Positions 17,695-25,932 of a stretch of 38,288 bases of DNA are shown here, piece after piece; position 1 is the first letter of the stretch, and each line of letters opens with the position of its first letter. Below the pieces are notes generated by a model. That model searched no databases. It was not told where the DNA came from and saw nothing but the letters and a program-made list of their open reading frames with translations. The translations under genes were made by a program, and so were the position numbers. The DNA comes from an uncultured Paracoccaceae bacterium (GTDB lineage Bacteria > Pseudomonadota > Alphaproteobacteria > Rhodobacterales > Rhodobacteraceae): positions 317,501 to 355,788 of the forward strand of contig CAJJAK010000004.1 of assembly GCA_905182165.1 (NCBI GenBank), in the 5' to 3' direction.

Positions 17695-18369
17695 TTATGG
17701 CTTTTTAGCCTTAAATGCACTTTTCCTATTTGGGTAACATGTTTTGCAAATTTGGCACACACATCCAAAGCAGCTTCTTGCTGTGCAAAACTCTCTACCA
17801 TAAAAAATAATTTGTAAATGGAGTTTATTCCATGAATTACGTGGGAAAAGTTTCCTTAGATCCAGCTCAGTTTGTTTGACATTTTTACCGTTAGTTAATC
17901 CCCAACGCTGAGCCAAACGATGTATATGAGTATCTACAGGAAATGCTGGCTGGCCAAAACCTTGAGAGATGACAACACTAGCAGTTTTATGTCCTACACC
18001 TGGTAAGGTTTCCAAAGCGTTTATATCATTGGGAACTTCACCATCATACTTTTCAACTAATATTAGTGACAAATTATGAATAGCCTTGGATTTTTGTGGA
18101 GCCAGTCCACAAGGGCGAATTATATTGTAAATTTCATCAGTATCTACATCTTGCATATCAAAAGGATTATTTGCAATTGAGAATAAAGAGGGTGTTACTT
18201 TGTTCACGCGTTCATCTGTGCATTGAGCACTTAACAAAACAGCAATTAATAATTCAAAGTTGTTAGAGTGAGTAAGTGGAATAGGTGTTTCTTTATAATG
18301 AAAATTTAAATCTTTATCAAGAGTTACTTTATCTTTTTTTAACATTTTTAATATTTCTTGATAAATCAT
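17695..18369 (-). CDS. nth: endonuclease III (DNA glycosylase/AP lyase)
   Basis: 224 residues. Removes oxidised pyrimidines in base excision repair and nicks the abasic site. The helix-hairpin-helix 'LETLPGVGHKTASVVISQGF' carries the catalytic lysine (GHKTA), followed by 'PAFPVDTHIHRLAQRWGL' with the catalytic aspartate (VDTH). The C-terminus 'EFCTARSCFGCVCQICKTCY' is unusually cysteine-rich. The E. coli 4Fe-4S spacing C-x6-C-x2-C-x5-C is not matched exactly: the second cysteine is displaced by one, with an extra cysteine before it. First gene of the minus-strand set nth / PLP enzyme / GST / GNAT / photolyase-like. The N-terminal 25 residues are longer than in E. coli. Confidence 0.9.
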   Translation of the reverse strand: MIYQEILKMLKKDKVTLDKDLNFHYKETPIPLTHSNNFELLIAVLLSAQCTDERVNKVTPSLFSIANNPFDMQDVDTDEIYNIIRPCGLAPQKSKAIHNLSLILVEKYDGEVPNDINALETLPGVGHKTASVVISQGFGQPAFPVDTHIHRLAQRWGLTNGKNVKQTELDLRKLFPRNSWNKLHLQIIFYGREFCTARSCFGCVCQICKTCYPNRKSAFKAKKP

Positions 18370-18619
18370 TTATTAATTTATTGTGTATAACAGAATCTCA
18401 ATAATGATTGTAAGATTAAATTGTACTGTCACAGGTATCATTATTAAATGTAATTGCTTGATATTTGAAGATTAATACAAGAATGTTAATCTGGTAGAGT
18501 ATTATAAATATGTTAATTAGCAGATAACTGATAAATCTATAAGGATATCCTTTAAAGGACTACTGGAGCTTGATAGGATATAATAAGAACAATTAAATTT
18601 TAATATTCAAGGCTAGTTA
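18370..18619. other. divergent intergenic region between nth and pgi
   Basis: 250 AT-rich bases without a reading frame. It should hold promoters for both genes. TATAAT occurs at 18579-18584, about 35 bases before the pgi ATG, but no good -35 box lies 16 to 18 bases before it. Nothing else is recognisable. Confidence 0.35.
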
Positions 18620-20078
18620 ATGCAACTTTCTGATAATCCAATAACGCCAGTCTTGAGAAAAAAAGCAATGGCTATTCGTGAGTATAGTCTTGAGAGTTTA
18701 ATTCGCAAAAAAAACCGTAAAAGCTCGCTTATATTTAGTTTAGATGATTTAAAGATTGATTTGACACGAAACTATATAACGGAAGATATATTAAAAGATT
18801 TATTGGATTTAGCTAGAAGTGCTAATGTTTCAAAAAAAATCCAAACACTTCTGGATGGAAAAATAATTAATACTTCAGAAAACCTAGCAGTAGAGCATAT
18901 AGGATTGCGCAATCCGAATAGGTTTACTTCTCAGGAATGGATCAGGTTGGAAAGGTTTGTTTCAAAAACGAGACAGGGAAATAGATTTAAATCGATAATA
19001 AACATTGGTATTGGTGGTTCTGATTTAGGCTCATCAGCTGCCGCAGAAATTCTGAAGAATTATATTACTGGACTTGACTTGTATTTTGTTTCTAGCGTTG
19101 ATCTGACGCATATATCTGAAATTTTATCCTCATGCGACCCTACATCTACTTTAGTTATCATATCTTCAAAATCATTTAATACCGTTGAAGTCTTAGAGAA
19201 TGCAAAGATAGTGCAGAAATGGCTTTTGGATAGTGGCGTTCAGTATGAGAAATCAATGGTTGCGGTTACTGCTTTTCCAAAGAAAGCTATTTCGTGGGGT
19301 ATTTCACCGGACCAAGTTTTTGACGTATCGAAAAGTATTGGAGGTAGATTTTCAGTTTGGTCATCGTTTGGATTACCTTTGATACTGGGGCTTGGCATTG
19401 AAAATTTTAAGAAGTTTTTAGAAGGTGGCTATCTTGGAAAGTTTGCAGAAACATCATTTGAAACTGACCCTCCCTATGCTATTAGCACTTTTAAGAATTT
19501 GGAATCGTAATTTTCTTGAACGTAGAGCACATGCCATTTTACCGTATGAGTTTGGATTAAAAAAGTTTATTTCTTGGGTTCAGCAATTGGAAATGGAGAG
19601 TAATGGGAAAAGTGTTGATCTGCAGGGTTCGGCTCTTAAAATGCCTGCAGCGCCACTGATTTGGGGTGATATGGGGTCAAACTGGCAGCATAGTTTTGGA
19701 CAGTTTTTGATGCAAGGTGTCGAGACTAATCCAGTAGATATACTTTTTACCAGAAGATCAGATTTAGAAAGTGGTCCGGTGGATCACAAAAGAAGTCATC
19801 AATTCTTATTATCAAATGCGTTGGCTCAGGCAAATGTATTGGCATTTGGCTCATCAGATCACTTAGATGCGCATAAGAACTGTGAGGGTAATAGGCCTTC
19901 TAATTTAATTAGTTGGGAGGTAACATCTCCTTATGCTATTGGCAGGTTGTTGGCTTTATATGAATATATCACAATCGTGTGTGGATTTATTTGGGATATC
20001 AATAGCTTTGATCAGTGGGGCGTTGAAGGTGGTAAAAGACTAGCCCAAGAATTAATGAATGTTGCATATGGTATATAA
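18620..20078 (+). pseudogene. pgi: glucose-6-phosphate isomerase, one-base frameshift
   Basis: Interconverts glucose 6-phosphate and fructose 6-phosphate in glycolysis. The first frame (18620-19510) contains 'NIGIGGSDLGSSAAAEIL', 'LVIISSKSFNTVEVLENAK' (substrate phosphate loop) and 'DVSKSIGGRFSVWSSFGLPL' (PGI signature 1 region). Near 19468-19474 ('GACCCTCCC') one extra C shifts the frame. The second frame resumes 'LPMLLALLRIWNRNFLERRA' and has 'DLQGSALKMPAAPLIWGDMG', 'NWQHSFGQFLMQG', 'DHKRSHQFLLSNALAQ', 'EGNRPSNLI' and 'FDQWGVEGGKRLAQELM' (signature 2 with the catalytic lysine). Removing the base gives about 485 residues. The gene is central and both halves are well preserved, so a sequencing error is the simplest explanation. 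AAGG precedes the ATG. Confidence 0.88.
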
Positions 20079-20109
20079 TAAAAGATGGATAACTCAGCTT
20101 AAATAAAAT

Positions 20110-20708
20110 TTATAAACTGGATGCTTTTTTGAATGCAGTCCTAGCTGTTAACCTTTCGATATATGTTTTTAGGTTTGGTTTGTCAGAAATGTCAGCACCA
20201 AGCCTGCTTGCCATTATTACAGCATGTCCTGTCATTAAGTCTGCTGCAGAAAAATCCCCTGCAAGATAATTTCTTCCAGACAAGTGAGAGTCAACAGCAG
20301 TCAGCATTTGTCCCAATAGTTTAGTTGCTCTTTTCACATTAATTTCATACCTGACATTTACAAATCGTTTCAACTACAATTATGCTCAAACGGTGGCATA
20401 ATCATGCCTTCAGCATAATGGAACCATTGGAGGTAATTGGCAAATTCTGGATCATTACTTAAAGGCGCTAATTTTAGATTTTTATTTTTTTCCAAAATAT
20501 ACTGAATAATAGCACCTGATTCAAATATTTTAATAGAGCCATCTTCAAGTGTGGGCACTCGGCCCATGGGATGTAGTTTCAAATACTCGGGAGATCTCAT
20601 CTCCTTGCCACCCAGGTCAAATCTTCTAATTTGATAATCTAAACCTAGTTCTTCAAATAGCCAGGCCACTCTTACTGCTCTGCTGTTTCTTGCGAAGTGT
20701 AGCTTCAT
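20110..20708 (-). pseudogene. glutathione S-transferase-like gene, frameshifted
   Basis: The first frame, from 20708, is the thioredoxin-fold domain: 'MKLHFARNSRAVRVAWLFEE', 'HPMGRVPTLEDGSIKIFESG' and 'QWFHYAEGMIMPPFEHN', ending at a stop at 20370. The second frame resumes 'KRFVNVRYEINVKRATKLLG' and includes 'GRNYLAGDFSAADLMTGHAV', the C-terminal GST domain with its conserved 'aGdfSaAD' motif, ending at 20110. The break is within about ten bases of 20375. Joined length is about 199 residues, normal for the family. Convergent with pgi. Confidence 0.8.
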
Positions 20709-20745
20709 GTTTTAATTAATCCTATCTCAGGCAACGATTATTTTA

Positions 20746-20770
20746 TGATCTGATCTGATCTGATCAGATC
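20746..20770. repeat. TGATC tandem repeat with palindromic end
   Basis: Four perfect copies of TGATC followed by AGATC. The last 14 bases, GATCTGATCAGATC (20757-20770), form a perfect palindrome. It lies between the divergent transferase and enoyl-CoA hydratase genes, about 40 bases upstream of the transferase start. It could be slippage-prone or a regulator site. Confidence 0.8.
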
Positions 20771-20895
20771 TTAATTATAATTAAATTAAATACTATTGTT
20801 ATAAAATGTCAATAAATGCTAGATTCTCATAAGGATTGGTGAGAATTTTCACTAATACTATGTCTTTGAATAATAATTTTATTAGGAATTGTAAA

Positions 20896-21651
20896 ATGGT
20901 TAAAGAAGGATGGGTAATAAAAGAAAATCATGGTGATGGGATTGTTAGTTTAACGATGGACTGCGCCCCAGTAAATGCTTTAACTTCTGAGAATCTGATG
21001 TATCTGGTTAAATTACTCACAGAATTGGAAGCTGATACTTCTGTAAGATCATTAGTAATCAATAGTTCATTTAAAGTTTTCTCTGCAGGAATTAATCTGA
21101 AAGATGCTCAAAACTTTAGTGCAGTTGAGCAGCACGCGATGGTGAAAGGTTTGAATTTGACTTTTTCCAAACTGTTTCAGTTTTCAAAACCGATTATAGT
21201 TGCAGCTGAGGGAGCCGCAATTGCTGGAGGGTTTTTCTTCATCTTAACAAGTGACTATCGAGTTGCTGGACCAAAAAGTATGTATGGATTAGCTGAGGCT
21301 AGGGTTGGAGTGGATTTCCCTCAGCCACTTCTTGAAATTGCTAGGTCCATGTTAGGTCCAGCTGAGTTGCGTAGGTTAATGCAGAGTGGAAACCCTATAA
21401 GAGCAGAACAGGCTCTAAATTGTGGTGTTATTGATGAAATTGCTGATTTGGGTGAGGCTTTCAGTAGAGCGTTAATCGTTGCAAAAGATTATGCCAATAT
21501 ACCTAAAAATACCTATGGACGGATAAAAAGGCAAATACGTGGAATTTCAATCGACAAGATTAATGAATTAATGAAAGATGACTCAGGCGTACCAAAAGAT
21601 GGTTGGTATGGTGATGAAACTAAGGCTGCCATGAATGCTATGCTTAAATAG
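20896..21651 (+). CDS. enoyl-CoA hydratase/isomerase family protein
   Basis: 251 residues from ATG 20896, chosen because AGGA lies eight bases upstream. Earlier in-frame starts (TTG 20836, ATG 20860) lack a ribosome-binding site at a good distance, and the alignable part begins only at 'GWVIKENHGDGIVSLTMD'. Crotonase-fold motifs: 'FSAGINLKDAQ' (first oxyanion-hole loop), 'AAEGAAIAGGFFFILTSDYR' (second oxyanion-hole glycines) and 'YGLAEARVGVDFP' (acidic residue region). It should act on a CoA thioester, but hydratase and isomerase cannot be told apart. It ends 12 bases from the convergent sulfatase. Confidence 0.82.
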   Translation: MVKEGWVIKENHGDGIVSLTMDCAPVNALTSENLMYLVKLLTELEADTSVRSLVINSSFKVFSAGINLKDAQNFSAVEQHAMVKGLNLTFSKLFQFSKPIIVAAEGAAIAGGFFFILTSDYRVAGPKSMYGLAEARVGVDFPQPLLEIARSMLGPAELRRLMQSGNPIRAEQALNCGVIDEIADLGEAFSRALIVAKDYANIPKNTYGRIKRQIRGISIDKINELMKDDSGVPKDGWYGDETKAAMNAMLK

Positions 21652-21663
21652 GTTAAGTGCTAC

Positions 21664-23226
21664 TTAAGCAGGGCGTTTGGATTTAGGGCTTTCATCCATT
21701 AAGCCTATCAATTCTTGGTTCATTGATAATGATAATTTGGCCTTGATACCGCTATAATTAAGATCATCCCATAGATTATTAGTTTCAGAAGGATCAATGG
21801 TCAAATCGTATAATTCCCCCCAATCCTGATCCAAATAGATATTAAATTTGTATGAACTTGTTATTATTGTTCGCACTCTGGCAGGAGTTTCAAAGCCTAA
21901 TCGAGCACCACCATCATTATATTCTATTAATAAATGTTCTCGTGTGAAGACCTCACCTTGGATAGATGGTATCAAAGATTTTCCCTTCATGCCGTTAAAA
22001 GGAGCTATACCAGCACGATCCAAAATTGTGGTAGAAATATCGATTGTTGAAGCTAGATCATCTGAAGTTTGCCTTGTTTCATTTTGAGGATCAGACCAAA
22101 TAAAAGGAACATTAGTCACAGAATTAAATGGTAGAGCACCTTTTAATAGCATATTAAAGTCTCCCAAATAATCCCCATGATCAGAATTGAAACAAACAAT
22201 TGTATTTTCGGCTTGGTCACTATTATTTAAAACACTCATAATGTCACCTATCGCATCATCTACCATTGAGATCATCCCACCAGTCAAGGCCATGGCTTGT
22301 TTAATTTTTTCATTATCTAGCATCATGGCTGTTTGAGGACTGAATTGGCCAGAGTCATTTTTCCAATTATCGTATAGCCATTTCATTGGAGGCGTTGGGT
22401 TTTTGTGAGCTTCATAAGGTAAATTAACGTTAAAGTCTTCAGGCGAGTACATATCCCAGTATTTACCTGGAGGGTTGAAAGGATGGTGGGGGTCTGGAAA
22501 TGAAACAAAAAGAAAAAATGGATCTTCATCTTTATAATGATTTTTTAAGTAATTAATTGTTTGGTTTTTTATATAAGAGGTCGGGTAAAGTTCCTCAGAA
22601 ATTGGAGTTCTATAGGCCTGTGGACACGAATAATTATGAGGTAATTCATTATCGTTATTTTGCAATGATTCCCAATTGGGGGCATTTTTGCGGAACCACT
22701 GTCTATAATGTCCGCCACAACGATCACCATGCGAAGTAACCATATCAACGTGCTGATATCCATAATAGGGTGTTATAAACTGGTATCTTCCATCAGCTAA
22801 ATATTGACCAGGTTCTTCCTGTTCGAAATTGCCAATCTCAGGTTTCCATGCTTCTTTTATGGGACCAATTTTTTTGGAATTTTTATAATAAGGCTCTTGG
22901 TCAGTAAAAGGTTGTATATGACTTTTCCCAATCGTAGCGGTTCGGTATCCAGATGAAGCTAAGACGTCAACAAATGTATTTGCTCTGAGTGGTAGAGTGC
23001 ACCCATTATATCTTAAGCCATGTTGGCTAGGGTATCTGCCTGTTAATAATGAGGCTCTATTGGGCATGCAAACAGGTGAAGCAACATGAAAATTATTAAA
23101 ACGGGTTCCCGATGAGGCAATTTCATCAATATTTGGCGTTTTAATGACTGGATGCCCGTAACAGCCCAACCAATCTGCCCGATGTTGATCTGTAATAAAT
23201 ATAATAAAGTTTGGTCTCTTTTTCAT
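21664..23226 (-). CDS. type I sulfatase
   Basis: 520 residues. Signature C-x-P-x-R with following residues: 'VCMPNRASLLTGRYPSQHGL' near residue 52, where the cysteine is converted to formylglycine. Metal ligands: the N-terminal 'IIFITDQHRADWLGCYGHP' (D at 12, plus Q/H) and the later 'VCFNSDHGDYLGD'. 'TATIGKSHIQPF' holds the catalytic lysine and histidine. No signal peptide is seen at 'MKKRPNFIIF', so it is likely cytoplasmic, desulfating an imported sulfate ester; choline sulfatase-like and glycan sulfatases are both possible. The maturing enzyme is not in the window. Twenty-two bases after the methyltransferase gene, same strand, likely one operon. Confidence 0.88.
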   Translation of the reverse strand: MKKRPNFIIFITDQHRADWLGCYGHPVIKTPNIDEIASSGTRFNNFHVASPVCMPNRASLLTGRYPSQHGLRYNGCTLPLRANTFVDVLASSGYRTATIGKSHIQPFTDQEPYYKNSKKIGPIKEAWKPEIGNFEQEEPGQYLADGRYQFITPYYGYQHVDMVTSHGDRCGGHYRQWFRKNAPNWESLQNNDNELPHNYSCPQAYRTPISEELYPTSYIKNQTINYLKNHYKDEDPFFLFVSFPDPHHPFNPPGKYWDMYSPEDFNVNLPYEAHKNPTPPMKWLYDNWKNDSGQFSPQTAMMLDNEKIKQAMALTGGMISMVDDAIGDIMSVLNNSDQAENTIVCFNSDHGDYLGDFNMLLKGALPFNSVTNVPFIWSDPQNETRQTSDDLASTIDISTTILDRAGIAPFNGMKGKSLIPSIQGEVFTREHLLIEYNDGGARLGFETPARVRTIITSSYKFNIYLDQDWGELYDLTIDPSETNNLWDDLNYSGIKAKLSLSMNQELIGLMDESPKSKRPA

Positions 23227-23248
23227 AAATAGTCCATTTAGTTGAGTG

Positions 23249-24313
23249 TTATTTTTGAGCTTCTATCACCATATTAGTTGCATTTTTATAAACTATTTTT
23301 GCATTTTTAAACCCAGCTTCCAACAAAATATCTATAAGTTTTTTTGGTCCAGCTTGAGCGCCAAGAGCAAGACCCACCTCTTGTGATTTTGAAGTGGGCA
23401 CACAGCCCATCGTTGAAAATGAATAATACATTTGTCCAATCGTATTGAAGTTTTCGGTTGGACTATCTGAAGCAGTAGGTTCAATTAATATTATGAAACC
23501 ATCTTTTGATAGATGTTGATAGGCATACTTAGCTGCTCCAAGAGGATCCCCCATATCATGGAGACAATCAAAGAATGCTAATAGATCAAATTCACCTACG
23601 TAGCTTTTTGCATCCGATACGCTATAAGAAATTTTATCGTCTAGATCGGCATCAATGGCGTATTTTTTCGCAGATTTTATTGAGGGTTCATGAATATCAA
23701 ATCCAGAAATTTTAGCAGTCGGAAATGCTTCGGCTATCATGAGCGTTGATAACCCAAAGCCGCAACCAATATCAGCAAACTTCCCTCCGTTTTCCAAGAT
23801 TTCTGTTGCTCTTGAGAGTTTAGGAAGCCATTTTTGAATTAAATTTGAGGAATATGAGGGCCGAAAAAAACGAGCGGTACCTTGAAATATGCATGGATGA
23901 GATTCCCCATAGGGGACCCCTTCACCAGTTTCGAATGCTTTTTTAACTTTTTCAATATTGTGAATATTGCCAGAAAGAACATCATATGCACCAATCATTA
24001 GTGCAGGACTATCTTCATTGGCAAATACAGCCTGTTGTTCGGGATTTAAGTGGAACCTAATTAACTCACTATCATGAGAGCAAAAGCCAGCAGCACACAT
24101 CGCGTTGAGCCATTCTTTGCAATATCTTTGATCAATTTTTGCAGCGCTGCTGAATTCTTCTACTGTGTATGGCCCACCATCTGCCAGTTTTTTGAATAAT
24201 CCCAACTCATCTCCTATACGCATTAATGGAATAATTGCACCAGCAGCAACATTTTGCATAATTTTCCATTGGAGCTTTTTTAGTGAATCTACATTAATAT
24301 TCTGTTCAAGCAT
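23249..24313 (-). CDS. class I SAM-dependent methyltransferase with N-terminal winged-helix domain
   Basis: 354 residues. An N-terminal helical, winged-helix-like region (20-100) includes 'LGLFKKLADGGPYTVEEFSS' and 'CKEWLNAMCAAGF'. The Rossmann fold starts with motif I 'GGKFADIGCGFGLSTLMIAE', then 'ISGFDIHEPSIKSAKKYAID' (acidic residue binding the SAM ribose), 'FDLLAFFDCLHDMGDP' (motif IV with catalytic-type HDMGDP) and 'FIILIEPTASDSP'. It resembles O-methyltransferase-like proteins widespread in marine bacteria. Substrate unknown. First gene of a pair with the sulfatase. Confidence 0.82.
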   Translation of the reverse strand: MLEQNINVDSLKKLQWKIMQNVAAGAIIPLMRIGDELGLFKKLADGGPYTVEEFSSAAKIDQRYCKEWLNAMCAAGFCSHDSELIRFHLNPEQQAVFANEDSPALMIGAYDVLSGNIHNIEKVKKAFETGEGVPYGESHPCIFQGTARFFRPSYSSNLIQKWLPKLSRATEILENGGKFADIGCGFGLSTLMIAEAFPTAKISGFDIHEPSIKSAKKYAIDADLDDKISYSVSDAKSYVGEFDLLAFFDCLHDMGDPLGAAKYAYQHLSKDGFIILIEPTASDSPTENFNTIGQMYYSFSTMGCVPTSKSQEVGLALGAQAGPKKLIDILLEAGFKNAKIVYKNATNMVIEAQK

Positions 24314-24429
24314 TTTAACCCCTTAAATTCTTTGCTAATGTTTTCTTTAATCAAATATTAAGATGAAACATTAAAAAGCAATACAAAAATCAATATAATG
24401 AAAATATTTTAAATTATGAAGGAGCTTTA

Positions 24430-24828
24430 ATGGCCCAAGAAATAGTCAAAAGTACAAAATCTTTAATTGCCGAGGCAAATAAAATTGTCGAAACTATATC
24501 AATAGAAGAGGCAAAGAAAATTGTTTCGAGCGAAAAACATATACTAATTGATTTACGTGATATTAGAGAATTAAAAAGAGAAGGAAAGATACCAGGAGCT
24601 TTTTCATGTCCACGAGGAATGCTTGAGTTTTGGATCGATCCAGAAAGTCCTTATCATAAAGAAATATTTAATCAGGATAAAACTTATGTGTTTTATTGTG
24701 CCAGCGCTTGGCGTTCTGCGTTGAGTGCTAAAACAGCTATGGATATGGGCTTAAAACCCGTTCTTCATATTGAAGGTGGTTTTATGGCTTGGAAAAAGGC
24801 TGATGGAGATGTTGAAACGTTAGATTGA
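24430..24828 (+). CDS. rhodanese-like sulfurtransferase domain protein
   Basis: 132 residues, one rhodanese domain. 'HILIDLRDIRELKREGKIPG' (CH2A-type start with D and R), 'CPRGMLEFW', and active-site loop 'YVFYCASAWRSALSAKTAMD' with cysteine followed by a six-residue loop, then 'HIEGGFMAWKKADGDVE'. It can carry sulfur on the cysteine; acceptor unknown. AAGGAG lies seven bases before the ATG. No signal peptide. Ends ten bases from the convergent oxygenase gene. Confidence 0.85.
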   Translation: MAQEIVKSTKSLIAEANKIVETISIEEAKKIVSSEKHILIDLRDIRELKREGKIPGAFSCPRGMLEFWIDPESPYHKEIFNQDKTYVFYCASAWRSALSAKTAMDMGLKPVLHIEGGFMAWKKADGDVETLD

Positions 24829-24837
24829 TTGTAGTTA

Positions 24838-25803
24838 TTATCGATTTGTTGATTTAAATTTTTCCATCAAATAAGGGCCTGATTTAACTGGCGGGTATTT
24901 TGGTAATTCACCATCTTGTAAGCAGCAAGAAAGACATTGTATTTCTGCGTTCCAATTTGGTTGATGAAAGTAGGCTAACGATTGTCGCTTATTTGTAGAT
25001 CCTTTGTTTACAACTCGGTGAAGTGTGGAAATCCAGCGATCATTAGTCCATCTAGCCATGAGATCCCCTATATTAATTATAAATGTGTTTGGAATTGCAG
25101 GCACCAGTTCCCATTGCCCGCTTAGAGTCAGAATTTCCAAACCCACCGAATTCTCTTCAGGTAATAAGATGGTTAAACTCCCGTAATCGCTATGTGCTCC
25201 AGCTCTCAATTGTCCAATTTCAGGTGGCTTTTTTTGTGCAGGATAATTGAGGGCTCTTAAAGCGGAAATTGGTTGATCTATGTATGGATCAAAAAACTTT
25301 TCCTCTAACCTTAAAGCAGTTGCAAATAATTGCATTATTTTAGATGCTAAAATTTCCATTTGTTGATAGTATGCTATCCAAGCAGATTTAAATTCTACTG
25401 GAGAGTTTGGCCAAATCGTGTCGGCATAACAAAATGACAAAGCATCACTATCAGTAATGTTTGCTGGTGTTAAAATAGGACCCCCATTAAAGCTTTCTTT
25501 TAAATCTGGAGGTGTGTTCATGCCTTGTGACGCAGCTAAGGCTTCTTTTCCAGGGCCCAAATACCCATATGGATAGCCATCAAAAGGTGCTTTTGATTCA
25601 TTCTTCTTATTATCTGAGAGTAAAAAAAATCTTTCTGTAGCATTCCAAATACCATCTATTACTGATTGCTCAATACCATGGTTTTTTATTGCCAAGAAAC
25701 CACTGTTTCGACAAATCGCATCTACTTCTTGGCTATAATTATCCTTTTCAATTTTATTGCTATTAAAATACTTTTCAATATCGACTATTGGAAATTTTGC
25801 CAA
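24838..25803 (-). CDS. 2-oxoglutarate/Fe(II)-type oxygenase, isopenicillin N synthase family
   Basis: 321 residues. The N-terminal DIOX_N segment 'GFLAIKNHGIEQSVIDGIWN' is followed by the catalytic barrel with H-x-D ('AGAHSDYGSLTILLPEENSV'), distal histidine ('WISTLHRVVNKG') and R-x-S ('KRQSLAYFHQPN'), the 2-oxoglutarate-binding pair. Start 'MAKFPIVDIEKYF' is normal. Substrate unknown; relatives include gibberellin-type and ethylene-forming enzyme-like proteins. Transcribed convergently with the rhodanese gene. Confidence 0.87.
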   Translation of the reverse strand: MAKFPIVDIEKYFNSNKIEKDNYSQEVDAICRNSGFLAIKNHGIEQSVIDGIWNATERFFLLSDNKKNESKAPFDGYPYGYLGPGKEALAASQGMNTPPDLKESFNGGPILTPANITDSDALSFCYADTIWPNSPVEFKSAWIAYYQQMEILASKIMQLFATALRLEEKFFDPYIDQPISALRALNYPAQKKPPEIGQLRAGAHSDYGSLTILLPEENSVGLEILTLSGQWELVPAIPNTFIINIGDLMARWTNDRWISTLHRVVNKGSTNKRQSLAYFHQPNWNAEIQCLSCCLQDGELPKYPPVKSGPYLMEKFKSTNR

Positions 25804-25932
25804 AACTTTCTCCTTAAGCTACGTAAAAAATGAATATAAAATATTTTTGCATAAAATGGTGTTTACGAGGTAGCATAAATTTGGTTACTTTTAATTATTA
25901 TAAATAATTTAATATGTAGAATTGGATAATTC

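Noticed and set aside
20836..20895. Earlier starts (TTG 20836, ATG 20860) for the enoyl-CoA hydratase-like gene
   Set aside because: No well-placed ribosome-binding site, and family similarity begins only after ATG 20896.
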